Source: Gracilibacillus massiliensis (GTDB taxonomy: Bacteria > Bacillota > Bacilli > Bacillales > Amphibacillaceae). Taken from it: a stretch of 64,000 nt of DNA. The position numbers were made by a program, and so were the translations under genes. The DNA lies in assembly GCF_001458115.1 (NCBI RefSeq), contig NZ_CZRP01000012.1, positions 186,001 to 250,000 of the forward strand. Reading direction: 5' to 3'. The stretch's first letter is position 1; each line of letters starts with the position of its first letter. The notes beneath the pieces are model-generated. The model was given only the letters and a program-made list of their open reading frames with translations, was not told the origin of the DNA and searched no databases. Below, piece by piece: positions 1-9,860 of the stretch.

Positions 1-1
1 A

Positions 2-790
2 GAAGCGGAAGATCTTTGTGAAGAGTTAATTGATAAGAAAGACCAATACTTTGCCTATTATGTACATATATATTCAACCTTATTATTTCAATCAAGCAAA
101 TACAAAGAAGTCATGTATCTAATTGAAGATGCCTTAGATGAAGAACTGATACCGGATCACATTAATGAACAATTACGACATATGTATCAACTGAGTACCG
201 AATTACAACAACAGGAAGATAAACAGTCATACATAGAAGTAGAAAAACAATTAGAAGAAGCGATTAGGGAGAAAAATGATCGAAAGCAATGGTATATGAT
301 AAAGCGGTTACTGCAATTAGAAACTAAAAATGACAAAAAGTTATTTAGAGAAATGTTACAAGACTCTGAGATTCATCCTGTGGTTAAAACAGCAATTTTA
401 GAGTATTATGAGAAATTAAATCCTTCTGCTTCGATACATATTGAAAAATTTGATCTAACAGATACGATCCATTTTAATGAACTCGATTCCGTTTTACCTA
501 CCTCTTTTTTTACAGGTGTTACAAATTATTTGGAGGATTTGCAGCAACAAGACCCTACAAAATATCAGATGATTCAATTTATACTCGAACGTTTTGCATA
601 TGTATACACTCCTTTTCTACCTCAAAAAGAAAACTATGAACTATTAGCTGAATCACTACAGTATTATGTGAGCAAAAGCTTTCACTTTACGGAAGAATAT
701 GATGATAGAAAAACATCTTTGATGAAAGAACATTACTTAAAAATGATTGAAGTCTCGGAAACTTTATATGGCACTATTTTAGATGTGTAA
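2..790 (+). CDS. ysoA: YsoA-like TPR-type protein, 5' end outside window
   Basis: The reading frame is open from the left edge, so the gene is cut by the window and only the last 262 codons are visible. The product is acidic, helical and rich in Gln and Glu. It resembles the C-terminal part of YsoA, a tetratricopeptide-type protein encoded just upstream of tig in B. subtilis. That context is the main support; I see no catalytic motif. An internal ATG at 113 is not the real start, because the same frame continues upstream without a stop. Function is unknown in this family. Identity rests on synteny and general character. Confidence 0.65.
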   Translation, partial: EAEDLCEELIDKKDQYFAYYVHIYSTLLFQSSKYKEVMYLIEDALDEELIPDHINEQLRHMYQLSTELQQQEDKQSYIEVEKQLEEAIREKNDRKQWYMIKRLLQLETKNDKKLFREMLQDSEIHPVVKTAILEYYEKLNPSASIHIEKFDLTDTIHFNELDSVLPTSFFTGVTNYLEDLQQQDPTKYQMIQFILERFAYVYTPFLPQKENYELLAESLQYYVSKSFHFTEEYDDRKTSLMKEHYLKMIEVSETLYGTILDV

Positions 791-838
791 TCATATATAC
801 ATAGAAAATTTACCTACATACGTTATTATCACGGTGCT

Positions 839-978
839 AACCGTCCGTAATACCCCCACCTCAAGTTTCTAGTGATAACAAAAATACTAAGTGGAGGATA
901 AACGGACGATAACTTCCTGATAAGTTTCGCTAAAAATCAGTGGAGGAAAAGCTCCCACTGATTGAAGTCTCACTTTAT
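839..978 (+). mobile_element. IS200/IS605-like right-end remnant (possible orphan omega-RNA scaffold)
   Basis: There is no gene between ysoA and tig. The interval holds a compact structured segment: CGTCCGTAATACCCCCAC pairs imperfectly with GTGGAGGATAAACGGACG, and a second hairpin is CAGTGG...CCACTG, followed by GATTGAAGTCTCACTTTAT. The start (AACCGTCCGTAATACC) recurs as AACCGTTCGTAATACC at 36790, and the last 19 bases recur exactly at 37357-37375. Two hairpins ending in a conserved border resemble the right end of tnpB-carrying IS200/IS605 elements, where the guide RNA scaffold lies. No tnpA or tnpB is present. The element assignment is inference. Confidence 0.4.
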
Positions 979-980
979 TA

Positions 981-1008
981 TTGAAAGCAAAAGCAATTAT
1001 GTTATAAT
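981..1008 (+). promoter_or_regulatory. Candidate sigma-A promoter of tig
   Basis: TTGAAA (981-986) and TATAAT (1003-1008) are separated by 16 bases, with a TG one base before the -10. The promoter lies directly against the right border of the IS-like remnant, about 90 bases upstream of the tig start. Confidence 0.5.
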
Positions 1009-1099
1009 AAGATGGTTGCAATTTGCGTTCGGTCTATTATAAGATGGTATATTGAATGAACGTCAAATATACAAGTTATTATGTTGGAGGGAATATAGA

Positions 1100-2386
1100 A
1101 TGACAGCAAAATGGGAAAAGCAAGAAGGTAATGTTGGCGTATTAACAATTGAAGTTGAAGCTGACAAATTTAATAGTGCTTTAGACCAGGCCTTTAAAAA
1201 AGTCGTAAAAGAAGTTCAAGTACCTGGTTTCCGTAAAGGAAAAATGCCAAGAGGAATGTTTGAAAAGCGTTTTGGTGTAGAATCATTATATCAAGATGCA
1301 GTTGACATCATTCTGCCTGGTGAATATACTGCCGCGGTAGAAGAGACTGGAATTGAGCCAGTAGATCAACCAGAAGTTGATATTGAGCAAATCGAAAAAG
1401 GAAAAGATCTTATCTTCACAGCAAAAGTTACAGTTAAGCCTGAAGTGAAACTAGGCGAATACAAAGGGCTAGAAGTAGAAGAACAATCTACAGAAGTAAC
1501 AGATGAAGATGTAGAAGAAGAAATCAAAAAACAACAAGAACAACAAGCAGAATTAGTTGTGAAAGAAGAAGGCGAAATTGAGAATGGTGACACAGCAGTT
1601 ATCGACTTCGAAGGTTTTGTAGATGGAGAGGCTTTTGAAGGCGGTCAAGCAGATAATCATTCATTAGAAATTGGCTCAGGTTCTTTCATTCCTGGTTTTG
1701 AAGAGCAATTAATTGGTAAAAAAGCTGGGGAAGAAAGTGAAGTTGACGTAACTTTCCCTGAAGAGTATCATGCTGAAAACCTAGCTGGTAAAGAAGCGAC
1801 ATTTAAAGTGAAAATTCATGAAATCAAAGCAAAAGAACTTCCAGAATTGGATGATGAGTTTGCTAAAGATGTTGATGAAGAAGTAGAGACTTTAGATGAA
1901 TTAAAAGAAAAAACAAAAAAACGTCTGCAAGAACAAAAAGAAAATGAAGCAGATGCAAGCAAGCGTGAAGAATTAATCCAACAAGCGTCAGATAATGCAG
2001 AAGTGGAAATCCCAGAAGCTATGGTACAATCTGAACTAGATCGTATGCTTCAAGAATTTGAACAAAAGCTTCAAATGCAAGGTATGACATTAGACATGTA
2101 CTTCCAATTCTCCGGTCAAGATGAAGATGCGCTTAAACAGCAAATGAAAGAAGATGCTGGTAAACGTGTGAAAACAAACTTGACATTAGAAGCAATTGCT
2201 CAAGCTGAGAATGTAGAAGTAACAGATGAAGATGTTGAAAAAGAATTAGAATCAATGGCATCTATGTACAACATGGAAATAGATCAAATCAAACAAGCAC
2301 TAGGTGGAAACACTGCAGCGCTTCAAGAAGATTTGAAATTCAAAAAAGCTATTGATGTCCTTGTAGATAACAGCAAAACAAAATAA
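1100..2386 (+). CDS. tig: Trigger factor, ribosome-associated chaperone and prolyl isomerase
   Basis: The 428-residue product matches trigger factor in length and layout. The N-terminal ribosome-binding domain carries the GFRKGK signature at residues 43-48, the L23-docking loop. A central FKBP-type peptidyl-prolyl isomerase domain follows (about 160-245, with [14 protein letters not shown]), then a long acidic helical C-terminal chaperone domain. It binds nascent chains at the ribosome exit tunnel. The ATG at 1100 is chosen because GGAGGG lies 9 bases upstream and the protein then starts at the conserved N-terminus; an in-frame ATG at 1052 would add 16 unrelated residues. The tig-clpX order is conserved in Bacillaceae. 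Confidence 0.97.
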   Translation: MTAKWEKQEGNVGVLTIEVEADKFNSALDQAFKKVVKEVQVPGFRKGKMPRGMFEKRFGVESLYQDAVDIILPGEYTAAVEETGIEPVDQPEVDIEQIEKGKDLIFTAKVTVKPEVKLGEYKGLEVEEQSTEVTDEDVEEEIKKQQEQQAELVVKEEGEIENGDTAVIDFEGFVDGEAFEGGQADNHSLEIGSGSFIPGFEEQLIGKKAGEESEVDVTFPEEYHAENLAGKEATFKVKIHEIKAKELPELDDEFAKDVDEEVETLDELKEKTKKRLQEQKENEADASKREELIQQASDNAEVEIPEAMVQSELDRMLQEFEQKLQMQGMTLDMYFQFSGQDEDALKQQMKEDAGKRVKTNLTLEAIAQAENVEVTDEDVEKELESMASMYNMEIDQIKQALGGNTAALQEDLKFKKAIDVLVDNSKTK

Positions 2387-2397
2387 TGTTGTATAGG

Positions 2398-2430
2398 AAA
2401 ACAAGGTACGCTCGACCGTGCCTTGTTTTC
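2398..2430 (+). terminator. Intrinsic terminator after tig
   Basis: AAAACAAGGTACG and CGTGCCTTGTTTT form a long stem around a short loop just after the tig stop. The 293 bases from here to clpX are AT-rich and hold no gene that I can support. Confidence 0.75.
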
Positions 2431-2723
2431 TCTAACATAATCGCAATTATCCTACCTAGCTTAACAATCCCGATTTATACATAATCATAAATTCAATGCA
2501 ATAGAAGGATATACATTTGGTTAGACTAACATAGATATATAGTAACTCTACTTTACACAACGCAAAATATTTGTAATCAAAGTAAAAGACTGATACGCTT
2601 CTAAAACGATAACGAAAAAAGTGTATTACTTTTTTATTTTGAAACAATTTGATATGATTGGCTAAAGACAAACAAAATGTTTTTCGATCATATGAAATAC
2701 TTTTTGAACAAGGGGTGAATGTC

Positions 2724-3995
2724 ATGTACAAATTTAATGAAGAAAAAGGTCAATTGAAATGTTCATTCTGTGGAAAAAGCCAAGACCAGGTTCGTAAATT
2801 AGTAGCAGGACCAGGTGTTTATATATGTGATGAATGTATTGAACTTTGCACAGAAATTGTGGAAGAAGAGTTAGGAACAGAAGAAGAAGTAGAATACAAA
2901 GATATTCCAAAACCACAAGAAATCTGTGAAATTTTAGATGATTATGTGATAGGACAACAAAAGGCAAAGAAAAATTTATCTGTTGCCGTATATAATCATT
3001 ACAAACGTATTAATTCGCCAAAATCGAAGGATGAGGTTGAATTAGCGAAGAGTAATATCGCAATGATTGGACCAACAGGTAGTGGTAAGACATTACTAGC
3101 TCAAACGCTTGCTCGTATTTTAAATGTACCGTTTGCAATAGCAGATGCTACCTCTTTAACAGAAGCGGGTTATGTTGGGGAAGATGTGGAAAATATCTTA
3201 TTAAAGTTAATTCAATCAGCCGATTATGATGTGGAAAAAGCAGAAAAAGGTATTATCTACATCGATGAAATTGATAAAGTGGCACGTAAGTCAGAAAATC
3301 CATCTATCACAAGAGATGTGTCTGGTGAAGGTGTACAACAAGCTTTATTAAAAATTCTTGAGGGTACAACTGCAAGTGTGCCACCACAAGGTGGAAGAAA
3401 GCATCCGCATCAAGAATTTATTCAAATTGATACAACGAATATTTTATTTATTTGTGGTGGAGCATTTGATGGTATTGAACAAATCGTTAAACGTCGCTTA
3501 GGTAAAAAAGTAATTGGTTTTGGTGCTGATGCAGATAATCAGGAATTAGACAAAGCCGCATTACTTTCCAAAGTTCTACCTGAAGATCTATTGCGATATG
3601 GACTAATTCCAGAATTTATCGGGCGTTTACCGGTAATCGGTAGTTTAGAGCCTTTAGATGAAGAAGCATTAGTTGAAATCTTAACGAAACCAAAGAATGC
3701 CTTAGTAAAACAATATAACAAACTGTTTGAAATCGATGATGTGGAATTAGAGTTTGAAGAAGGTGCTTTAGAAGAAGTAGCCAAAAAAGCGATTGAACGA
3801 AAAACAGGGGCACGTGGTTTAAGGTCCATTTTAGAAGGCATTATGTTAGATGTAATGTTTGAATTACCATCAAGGGATGATATTGAGAAATGTATCATTA
3901 CCAAAGAAACGGTAACAGAAGAAAATGGCCGACCAAAACTCGTTCATGAAGACGGCACAGTTATCGATCTTCAATCACCAAAAGAAAGTGCTTAA
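2724..3995 (+). CDS. clpX: ATP-dependent Clp protease ATP-binding subunit ClpX
   Basis: This 423-residue AAA+ unfoldase feeds substrates to ClpP. The N-terminal zinc-binding domain has Cys13, Cys16, Cys35 and Cys38. Walker A GPTGSGKT begins near residue 116, the pore loop GYVG follows, and Walker B is IIYIDEIDK. The sequence is nearly collinear with B. subtilis ClpX to the end. The ATG at 2724 is preceded by AGGGGTG and gives the expected N-terminus ([13 protein letters not shown]); the frame extends 22 codons upstream, but those residues are not part of the family. In B. subtilis lonB lies between clpX and lonA; here it is missing. Confidence 0.98.
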   Translation: MYKFNEEKGQLKCSFCGKSQDQVRKLVAGPGVYICDECIELCTEIVEEELGTEEEVEYKDIPKPQEICEILDDYVIGQQKAKKNLSVAVYNHYKRINSPKSKDEVELAKSNIAMIGPTGSGKTLLAQTLARILNVPFAIADATSLTEAGYVGEDVENILLKLIQSADYDVEKAEKGIIYIDEIDKVARKSENPSITRDVSGEGVQQALLKILEGTTASVPPQGGRKHPHQEFIQIDTTNILFICGGAFDGIEQIVKRRLGKKVIGFGADADNQELDKAALLSKVLPEDLLRYGLIPEFIGRLPVIGSLEPLDEEALVEILTKPKNALVKQYNKLFEIDDVELEFEEGALEEVAKKAIERKTGARGLRSILEGIMLDVMFELPSRDDIEKCIITKETVTEENGRPKLVHEDGTVIDLQSPKESA

Positions 3996-4034
3996 AGTGA
4001 GACTACAAGTTTTAATTACATCGTGATAATACGT

Positions 4035-4066
4035 AAAATCCCTTGTTAACTAACAAGGGATTTTGT
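4035..4066 (+). terminator. Intrinsic terminator after clpX
   Basis: A perfect 14-bp stem (AAAATCCCTTGTTA / TAACAAGGGATTTT) with a 2-base centre, ending in a T-rich run, lies 40 bases after the clpX stop. It separates clpX from the lonA-engB unit. Confidence 0.85.
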
Positions 4067-4233
4067 ATGTTTAACAAGTAATCGGTAAAACTAGGAGCAC
4101 GTACTTAAATACTTTTGATTTACAAAAAAACAAAACTTCTTTAAACTTATAACAATGGGATTTAACATAACAACAATGGTACTAGGGAATTATTTTTAAA
4201 TCATAGAACTAGTAGCTTTGACGGAGGTGCCAT

Positions 4234-6567
4234 ATGACAGAATCAAAATTTATACATATACCATTATTACCTTTGCGCGGTCTAATCGTCTTTCCTGGCA
4301 TGGTGATTCACTTGGACGTAGGACGAGAAAAATCAATTGAAGCGCTAGAAAAGGCAATGATGAATGATCAAACGATCTTTCTAGCAGCACAAAAAGAAAG
4401 TGCTGTTGATGAGCCTAATACCGATGACATACATATAATTGGTGCAGTGGCAAAAGTAAATCAGATGCTAAAATTACCTAATGGAACAATGAGAGTCTTA
4501 GTAGAAGGTTTGTACCGTGCTGAGATTAAGCAATTTATTAACGAAGAAAAGCAATTCTTTGTTGAGATTGAAAAAATAGCTGACGTGCATCAGAAGAAAG
4601 CAGAAGAGGATGCATTGATGCGTACGTTATTAGAACAATTCGAACATTATACTAAAATCTCTAAAAAAGTTAGTAAAGAGACTTTAGCAAGTGTAACCGA
4701 TATTGAAGAGCCAAGTCGGTTTGCTGATGTAGTAGCTTCTCATATCACACTAAAAATGTCTGATAAGCAAGAGATTTTGGAAACGAAAAATGTTTCAAAA
4801 CGTCTTAAGAAATTATTGGATATCATTTCAAACGAAAAAGAAGTGTTAGAATTAGAAAGAAAAATTGGCCAGCGTGTAAAAAAATCAATGGAAGAAACAC
4901 AAAAAGAGTATTATTTGCGTGAACAAATGAAAGCCATCCAAAAAGAGTTAGGTGACAAAGATGGAAAGACAGGAGAGCTAGCTGCCTTACGTGAAAAATT
5001 GCAAGAAAAAGAATTCCCGGACCGTATTGTAGAGCTTGTAGAAAAAGAACTTAATCGATATGAACGTGTTCCACAGAGCTCTGCTGAAAGTTCTGTGATC
5101 CGAAATTATATTGATTGGGTACTTGCTTTACCATGGACGGAAGAAACGGAAGACAATTTAGATATTAATCATGCGGAAGATATTTTAGATGAAGACCATT
5201 ATGGTTTAGATAAAGTAAAAGAACGTGTTTTAGAATATCTTGCTGTTCAACAATTAACCAATTCGTTAAAAGGACCGATTCTTTGTCTGGTTGGACCTCC
5301 AGGGGTTGGGAAAACCTCTTTAGCTAAATCCGTTGCAAGGGCAATCAATAGAAATTTTGTGCGAATTTCATTAGGCGGTGTTCGAGATGAAGCTGAAATT
5401 CGAGGCCACCGACGAACGTATATTGGTGCATTACCAGGCCGAATTGTACAAGGGATGAAGAAAGCAGAAACGGTTAATCCAGTTTTTTTATTAGATGAAA
5501 TTGATAAAATGTCTAATGATTTTAGAGGAGATCCATCATCTGCAATGTTAGAAGTGTTGGATCCTGAGCAGAATAATTCATTTAGTGATCATTATTTAGA
5601 AGAAACGTATGATCTATCTAAAGTCATGTTTATTGCTACAGCTAATAATCTAGCATCAATACCAAGACCGCTGTTAGATCGTATGGAAGTCATATCTATA
5701 GCAGGTTATACAGAACTTGAAAAACTACACATTGCGAAACAACACTTACTACCGAAACAATTGAAAGAAAATGGACTTAAAAAAGGTCACTTACAACTTC
5801 GTGATGAGGCTTTATTGAAATTGATTCGAGTCTATACGAGAGAAGCAGGTGTACGTGGTTTAGAGCGTCAATTAGCATCGATCTGCAGAAAAGCAGCTAA
5901 AATTATTGTTTCAAAAGAGAAACAGCGCGTAGTCGTAACAGAAAAACAATTAGAAACAATTTTAGGCAAACCTAAATTTCGCTATGGCATCATGGAAGCA
6001 GAACATCAAATAGGTGCTGCAACAGGCTTAGCTTATACAGCAGCAGGTGGAGATATTTTATCAATCGAAGTAAGTTTATCGAAGGGCAAAGGAAAATTAA
6101 CATTAACAGGTAAATTAGGAGATGTCATGAAAGAGTCTGCTCAAGCAGCTTTTAGTTATATTCGTTCAAGAGCAGACAAATTTAAAATTGATCCTAATTT
6201 CAATGAAAAATATGATATTCATATCCATGTTCCAGAAGGTGCCACACCAAAAGATGGTCCATCAGCAGGTATTACGATGGCAACCGCTCTAGTATCGGCA
6301 TTAACAGGTCGTGCTGTAAGGAAAGAAGTTGGAATGACAGGTGAAATTACCTTAAGAGGAAGAGTATTGCCGATTGGTGGTTTAAAGGAAAAGTCATTAA
6401 GTGCACACCGAGCAGGTATTACAACAATTATAATTCCAGCTGATAATCAAAAAGATTTAGAAGATATTCCAGAGAGTGTACGCGAAGGTTTAACGTTTAT
6501 TCCAGTTGATCATTTAGATACTGTATTAGAGTATGCATTGTTGGAGGAGAACCATGAAAGTCAATAA
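4234..6567 (+). CDS. lonA: ATP-dependent protease LonA
   Basis: This 777-residue protein has the full Lon layout: an N-terminal substrate-binding LAN domain (about 1-200), a coiled-coil linker, an AAA+ module with Walker A GPPGVGKT near residue 354 and Walker [10 protein letters not shown], and a C-terminal protease domain. The catalytic Ser677 sits in GPSAG and the catalytic Lys720 in GGLKEKS. It is a cytosolic quality-control protease, close in length to B. subtilis LonA (774). The start is set by GGAGGTG 7 bases before ATG. The 3' end overlaps engB by 14 bases, so the two are co-transcribed and probably translationally coupled. I see no CIRCE or CtsR-type operator upstream. Confidence 0.97.
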   Translation: MTESKFIHIPLLPLRGLIVFPGMVIHLDVGREKSIEALEKAMMNDQTIFLAAQKESAVDEPNTDDIHIIGAVAKVNQMLKLPNGTMRVLVEGLYRAEIKQFINEEKQFFVEIEKIADVHQKKAEEDALMRTLLEQFEHYTKISKKVSKETLASVTDIEEPSRFADVVASHITLKMSDKQEILETKNVSKRLKKLLDIISNEKEVLELERKIGQRVKKSMEETQKEYYLREQMKAIQKELGDKDGKTGELAALREKLQEKEFPDRIVELVEKELNRYERVPQSSAESSVIRNYIDWVLALPWTEETEDNLDINHAEDILDEDHYGLDKVKERVLEYLAVQQLTNSLKGPILCLVGPPGVGKTSLAKSVARAINRNFVRISLGGVRDEAEIRGHRRTYIGALPGRIVQGMKKAETVNPVFLLDEIDKMSNDFRGDPSSAMLEVLDPEQNNSFSDHYLEETYDLSKVMFIATANNLASIPRPLLDRMEVISIAGYTELEKLHIAKQHLLPKQLKENGLKKGHLQLRDEALLKLIRVYTREAGVRGLERQLASICRKAAKIIVSKEKQRVVVTEKQLETILGKPKFRYGIMEAEHQIGAATGLAYTAAGGDILSIEVSLSKGKGKLTLTGKLGDVMKESAQAAFSYIRSRADKFKIDPNFNEKYDIHIHVPEGATPKDGPSAGITMATALVSALTGRAVRKEVGMTGEITLRGRVLPIGGLKEKSLSAHRAGITTIIIPADNQKDLEDIPESVREGLTFIPVDHLDTVLEYALLEENHESQ

Positions 6568-7138
6568 AGCAGAGATAGTCATAAGTGCAGTTTCTGAAAA
6601 ACAGTACCCAAATAATAGATGGCCTGAAATTGCTTTAGCAGGACGTTCAAATGTTGGAAAATCTTCATTTATCAATAAGCTGATTAATCGAAAAAACTTA
6701 GCTCGTACGTCTTCTAAACCTGGAAAAACGCAAACATTGAATTTTTATACAATTAATGATGCTTTCTATTTTGTCGATGTGCCCGGTTATGGTTATGCAA
6801 AGGTGTCAAAAAAAGAGCGGGAAAAATGGGGCAAGATGATGGAAGAGTATTTCTCACTCCGTGATACTTTGCGACTGACAGTTTTAATCGTAGACATACG
6901 TCATAAACCAACAGAAGATGATCGTATGATGTATGATTTTTTAAAGCATTTTGAGATTCCTGTTTTGGTTATCGCAACCAAATTAGACAAAATACCAAAA
7001 AATAAAAAAGACACCCATTTAAAACGAGTAATTAACACACTGGAAATGGACCCAGACGACGCAGTCATCCCATTCTCAGCAGAGACGAGTGAAGGAAAAG
7101 AAGAAGTATGGCGTTACTTAGGTAACTATATAAAATAA
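6554..7138 (+). CDS. engB: Ribosome biogenesis GTPase EngB (YsxC)
   Basis: The 194-residue TRAFAC GTPase is needed for 50S subunit assembly. G1 is GRSNVGKS at about residue 30, G3 is DVPGYG, G4 is TKLDK and G5 is SAE. The start at 6554 lies inside the end of lonA with GGAGGA just upstream; the frame opens 7 codons earlier, but without a ribosome binding site. The lonA-engB overlap is the standard Bacillales arrangement. Confidence 0.97.
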   Translation: MKVNKAEIVISAVSEKQYPNNRWPEIALAGRSNVGKSSFINKLINRKNLARTSSKPGKTQTLNFYTINDAFYFVDVPGYGYAKVSKKEREKWGKMMEEYFSLRDTLRLTVLIVDIRHKPTEDDRMMYDFLKHFEIPVLVIATKLDKIPKNKKDTHLKRVINTLEMDPDDAVIPFSAETSEGKEEVWRYLGNYIK

Positions 7139-7140
7139 AA

Positions 7141-7182
7141 ATATAGGGTATCAACCTTCTCTTTTGGTTGGTACCCTATATT
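7141..7182 (+). terminator. Intrinsic terminator after engB
   Basis: ATATAGGGTATCAACC pairs with GGTTGGTACCCTATAT, with one mismatch and a T-rich end, immediately after the engB stop. The R1a repeat starts about 30 bases further on. Confidence 0.85.
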
Positions 7183-7212
7183 TGTTAGTCGACAAAAAGT
7201 TAGGATGAAAAT

Positions 7213-7443
7213 TAAACTGTAAAGCATCAGATTGTATGGTCTCTTCACGGGAATTCAAGTGCTGTTAACGGGAATTGTTTGCTTCTTCACGGGAATGAGC
7301 GATAATTCCCGTGAAGAGCAGTATAATTCCCGTCTACCGCAGCACTTTTCCCGCGAAGAGAAGACTAATTCCCGTGAAGAAGATCCAAAAAAGTAACTTA
7401 TCCCCGTTAAACGAACTTATAGAATTATCAGTACGTCGCAGTT
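7213..7443. repeat. Repeat R1a: MITE-like element with 21-bp periodic inverted boxes
   Basis: The ends are imperfect inverted repeats (AAACTGTAAAGCATCAG on the left; AACTGCGACGTACTGAT on the complement of the right). Inside, ACGGGAATT-type boxes start at 7247, 7268 and 7289, and reverse-orientation AATTCCCGT-type boxes start at 7304, 7325, 7346 and 7367, each exactly 21 bp apart. A longer copy (R1b) lies at 21526-21793. There is no coding capacity. The right end coincides with the truncated end of the transporter gene on the minus strand. Confidence 0.85.
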
Positions 7444-7693
7444 AATTAAAAAAGACGATACCTAATACGCCTAAACCGAAAAAGTGCGGAATATGTTTCA
7501 GTTTAATAATTAATTGTTTTGGTGCAAGGAACAGCAGTGTACTGACTAAAATGATGGATGAAGCAGATAATCGTATTGCAACGATTTCCCATGCCGAAAA
7601 CCCTTGAGCATAAAAAGCCTCTACAAACAAACCAGTCAGTCCCCAAAAGCTTGCACCGATAACTGTAAATAAGTAAGCAAGATAGTTCTTCAT
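7442..7693 (-). pseudogene. Truncated EamA/DMT-family transporter (N-terminal fragment)
   Basis: The 83 codons encode about two membrane helices at the N-terminus of an EamA-type permease (GASFWGLTGLFVEAFYAQG is typical of the first helix). Full members have about 300 residues and ten helices, so most of the protein is missing. The frame stops exactly where the terminal inverted repeat of R1a begins: the stop codon TAA and the repeat end CTGCG are contiguous. No remainder of the gene is seen beyond the repeat, so insertion was accompanied or followed by deletion. The fragment still has a plausible ribosome binding site (AAGGTG) but is unlikely to work. Confidence 0.7.
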
Positions 7694-7765
7694 ACTTTCA
7701 CCTTCTTTTCTCTCTCTATTTTCAAAGGTTTCTGTATTTAGAAAGTAATGCTATGATAGCTTAGT

Positions 7766-8254
7766 TCATTTCTTTTTTAAGAGTAGGTAGATCCCTAAAC
7801 CAATTAAAAGCACTGGCCAAAATCGTTCAATCCAATACATCAATTGATTAATCCAACTAAACCAAACAGGCTGATTCTCGACAAAGATGGCAAAAATAGA
7901 AATGATTAATAAAATAATACCAGGTATAGTTCCTTTTTTCGTTTTGACAGCGCGGGTTAAAAAGGCGATCGCAACGATTAAGGTATACATGCCCCAATGG
8001 TCAATCCAAAAGGAATAATGCGCTAATCCATGGAAATGGATGCCTAATCCAAGTAAAAGTACACCAGGGAAAACGTTCTTAAAATCTTTAGAAGAGAAAG
8101 AATATATAAGAAATGCAGCGCCAATCAATATCAACAAGGTGGGCCAAGAATAAAAATCAGTTAGAATTGGTAATCGTAATTCTCTAAGTAAAAAGAATAA
8201 GCCAATTCCAATTAATAAAAAGGCGACAAGACCATTTTTCTTCAAAATAAACAC
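7766..8254 (-). CDS. Small membrane protein of the LiaI/LiaF transmembrane type
   Basis: The product is 162 residues with about six hydrophobic segments arranged as repeated helix pairs, separated by short loops (WPTLLILIGAAFLIYSF, WPVLLIGLGIYLLLKKK). It looks like the transmembrane region of LiaI/LiaF-type proteins, where W-P-hydrophobic-GxG repeats are usual, but it has no C-terminal sensing domain. Function is not known; relatives belong to cell-envelope stress modules. It is transcribed divergently from hemA, and a FUR-family palindrome lies 47 bases upstream of its start, so shared control with hemA is possible. Confidence 0.65.
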   Translation of the reverse strand: MFILKKNGLVAFLLIGIGLFFLLRELRLPILTDFYSWPTLLILIGAAFLIYSFSSKDFKNVFPGVLLLGLGIHFHGLAHYSFWIDHWGMYTLIVAIAFLTRAVKTKKGTIPGIILLIISIFAIFVENQPVWFSWINQLMYWIERFWPVLLIGLGIYLLLKKK

Positions 8255-8300
8255 TCCTAGATTAAAATAATTATTAATTGAGACTTATTTTCTTGATAAT

Positions 8301-8315
8301 TCATAATGATTATGA
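8301..8315. promoter_or_regulatory. FUR-family operator (PerR/Fur/Zur-type box)
   Basis: TCATAATGATTATGA is a perfect 7-1-7 inverted repeat. It matches the PerR, Fur and Zur consensus boxes of B. subtilis equally well at 13 of 15 positions each. PerR is favoured because hemA belongs to the PerR regulon in B. subtilis. The site is between two divergent genes and more than 100 bases from the best hemA -10, so it could control the minus-strand gene instead. Confidence 0.55.
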
Positions 8316-8418
8316 TAAAGTACAATAGAACTAATTATGAAAAAACGATCAATTTTCATTTTACCATAGATGATTTGATAACTGTTCATAAAATCATCAC
8401 TATTTAATTTTTAAAACG

Positions 8419-8427
8419 TGTTATAAT
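8419..8427 (+). promoter_or_regulatory. Candidate extended -10 of the hemA operon promoter
   Basis: TGTTATAAT gives a perfect -10 (8422-8427) with the TG extension. No good -35 is seen at 17 bases. An inverted repeat GATGATTT (8369-8376) / AAATCATC (8391-8398) lies just upstream of it. Confidence 0.4.
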
Positions 8428-8474
8428 AATAAATATATGTGTTAGGCTTTTTGCTTTTTTTGGGGGTAGATATT

Positions 8475-9842
8475 GTGCATATTTTAGCAGCAGGTATAAA
8501 TTATAAAACAGCGCCTGTTGAAGTTCGTGAAATGCTCGCATTCCAAGACGATACATTAATGGAGGCAATGACAGAACTCAATAGTAGAAAAAGTATCTTA
8601 GAGAATGTCATTATTTCCACTTGTAATCGTACGGAAATTTACGCGGTCGTCGATCAACTTCACACAGGCAGGTACTTTATTAAGCAATTTTTAGCAGATT
8701 GGTTCGGAATAGATAAAGAAGCATTTGTACCTCACATTATCATTTATGAAAATGAAGCAGCGGTAGAACATCTTTTTCGTTTAAGCTGTGGATTGGAGTC
8801 AATGGTAATGGGAGAAACGCAAATTCTTGGCCAAGTAAAACAAACTTTCTTGACAGCACAACAACATAAACTAACTGGTACCATTTTTAACGAATTATTT
8901 AAACAAGCGATAACGATTGGTAAAAAGAGCCAGCGCGAAACAATGATCGGGGAAAATGCCGTATCTGTAAGTTATGCAGCAGTGGAATTAGCCAAAAAAA
9001 TCTTTGCAGAATTACGTGAAAAGCATATCGTGATTATTGGTGCCGGCAAAATGGGAGAATTAGCTGCCAAGAACCTTTATGGTTCCGGTGCTGAAAAAGT
9101 AACGGTAGTTAATCGTACGTTGGAAAAAGCGGAACAATTAGCTACTCAATTTCAGGGTAGTGCTAGATCTACAGAAGCATTAGAAGAAACGTTAATGGAA
9201 GCAGATATTGTCATTAGTTCTACAGGTGCGAACGACTATATTATTACTAAAGAACTATATCAGCGTGTGGAGAAAAAGCGTAAAGGACGACCATTATTTT
9301 TAGTGGATATCGCAGTACCTCGTGATCTTGACCCCGCATTAGACAGTTTAGATAATGTTTTCTTATATGATATAGATGATTTGCAAGATGTGGTCGATGC
9401 AAACCTTGAATTGCGAAAAGAAGCAGCTGAAGAAATTGAATTATGGATCGAAGCAGAGATAGTAGCTTTTAATGAGTGGATACAAACTTTAGGTGTGGTG
9501 CCTGTAATTACAGCACTTCGTGAACAAGCTTTATCGATTCAGCAAGAAACAATGAAAAGTATTGAACGCAAAATGCCTAACTTAACAGAACGTGAACGGA
9601 AAGTATTAAACAAGCATACCAAAAGTATTGTTAACCAAATGTTAAAACAACCGATTCTTCAAGCGAAAGAACTTGCTGGACAGAAAGATGCGGATCAAGC
9701 ATTACAATTGTTCACGCAAATCTTTAATATTGAAGATCGAGTCGAGGAAGAATCACAAAAGACTGGTAGCAATAAAGTGATTACATTGGAACAAACCAAA
9801 GAGAAAGTCTTACAAAAACTACAAAATGTGTCAACACATTAA
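8475..9842 (+). CDS. hemA: Glutamyl-tRNA reductase
   Basis: This is the first committed step of C5 tetrapyrrole synthesis: NADPH-dependent reduction of glutamyl-tRNA to glutamate-1-semialdehyde. The 455-residue protein has catalytic Cys50 in STCNRTE, the GETQILGQ segment, the Rossmann motif [10 protein letters not shown] and a C-terminal dimerisation helix region. The GTG at 8475 is chosen because the protein then starts MHILAAG as in B. subtilis, and GGGGGT lies 8 bases upstream; the frame opens 12 codons earlier at a residue stretch foreign to the family. It heads the hemAXCDBL operon. Confidence 0.97.
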   Translation: MHILAAGINYKTAPVEVREMLAFQDDTLMEAMTELNSRKSILENVIISTCNRTEIYAVVDQLHTGRYFIKQFLADWFGIDKEAFVPHIIIYENEAAVEHLFRLSCGLESMVMGETQILGQVKQTFLTAQQHKLTGTIFNELFKQAITIGKKSQRETMIGENAVSVSYAAVELAKKIFAELREKHIVIIGAGKMGELAAKNLYGSGAEKVTVVNRTLEKAEQLATQFQGSARSTEALEETLMEADIVISSTGANDYIITKELYQRVEKKRKGRPLFLVDIAVPRDLDPALDSLDNVFLYDIDDLQDVVDANLELRKEAAEEIELWIEAEIVAFNEWIQTLGVVPVITALREQALSIQQETMKSIERKMPNLTERERKVLNKHTKSIVNQMLKQPILQAKELAGQKDADQALQLFTQIFNIEDRVEEESQKTGSNKVITLEQTKEKVLQKLQNVSTH

Positions 9843-9860
9843 TTGGGTGGTTTTCCCTTT

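Noticed and set aside
2456-2731. Minus-strand frame of 91 codons upstream of clpX
   Set aside because: It has no ribosome binding site, unusual composition rich in Phe, Tyr and Cys from AT-rich DNA, and overlaps the clpX start.
3994-4005. AAAGTGAGACT just after the clpX stop, reverse complement of the IS-like border AGTCTCACTTT
   Set aside because: The match is only 11 bases, without the adjoining hairpin, and could be chance.
7247-7375. CRISPR-like regular spacing in R1a and R1b
   Set aside because: The repeated unit is only about 9 bp, half of the units are inverted, the spacers are similar to one another, and no cas genes are nearby.
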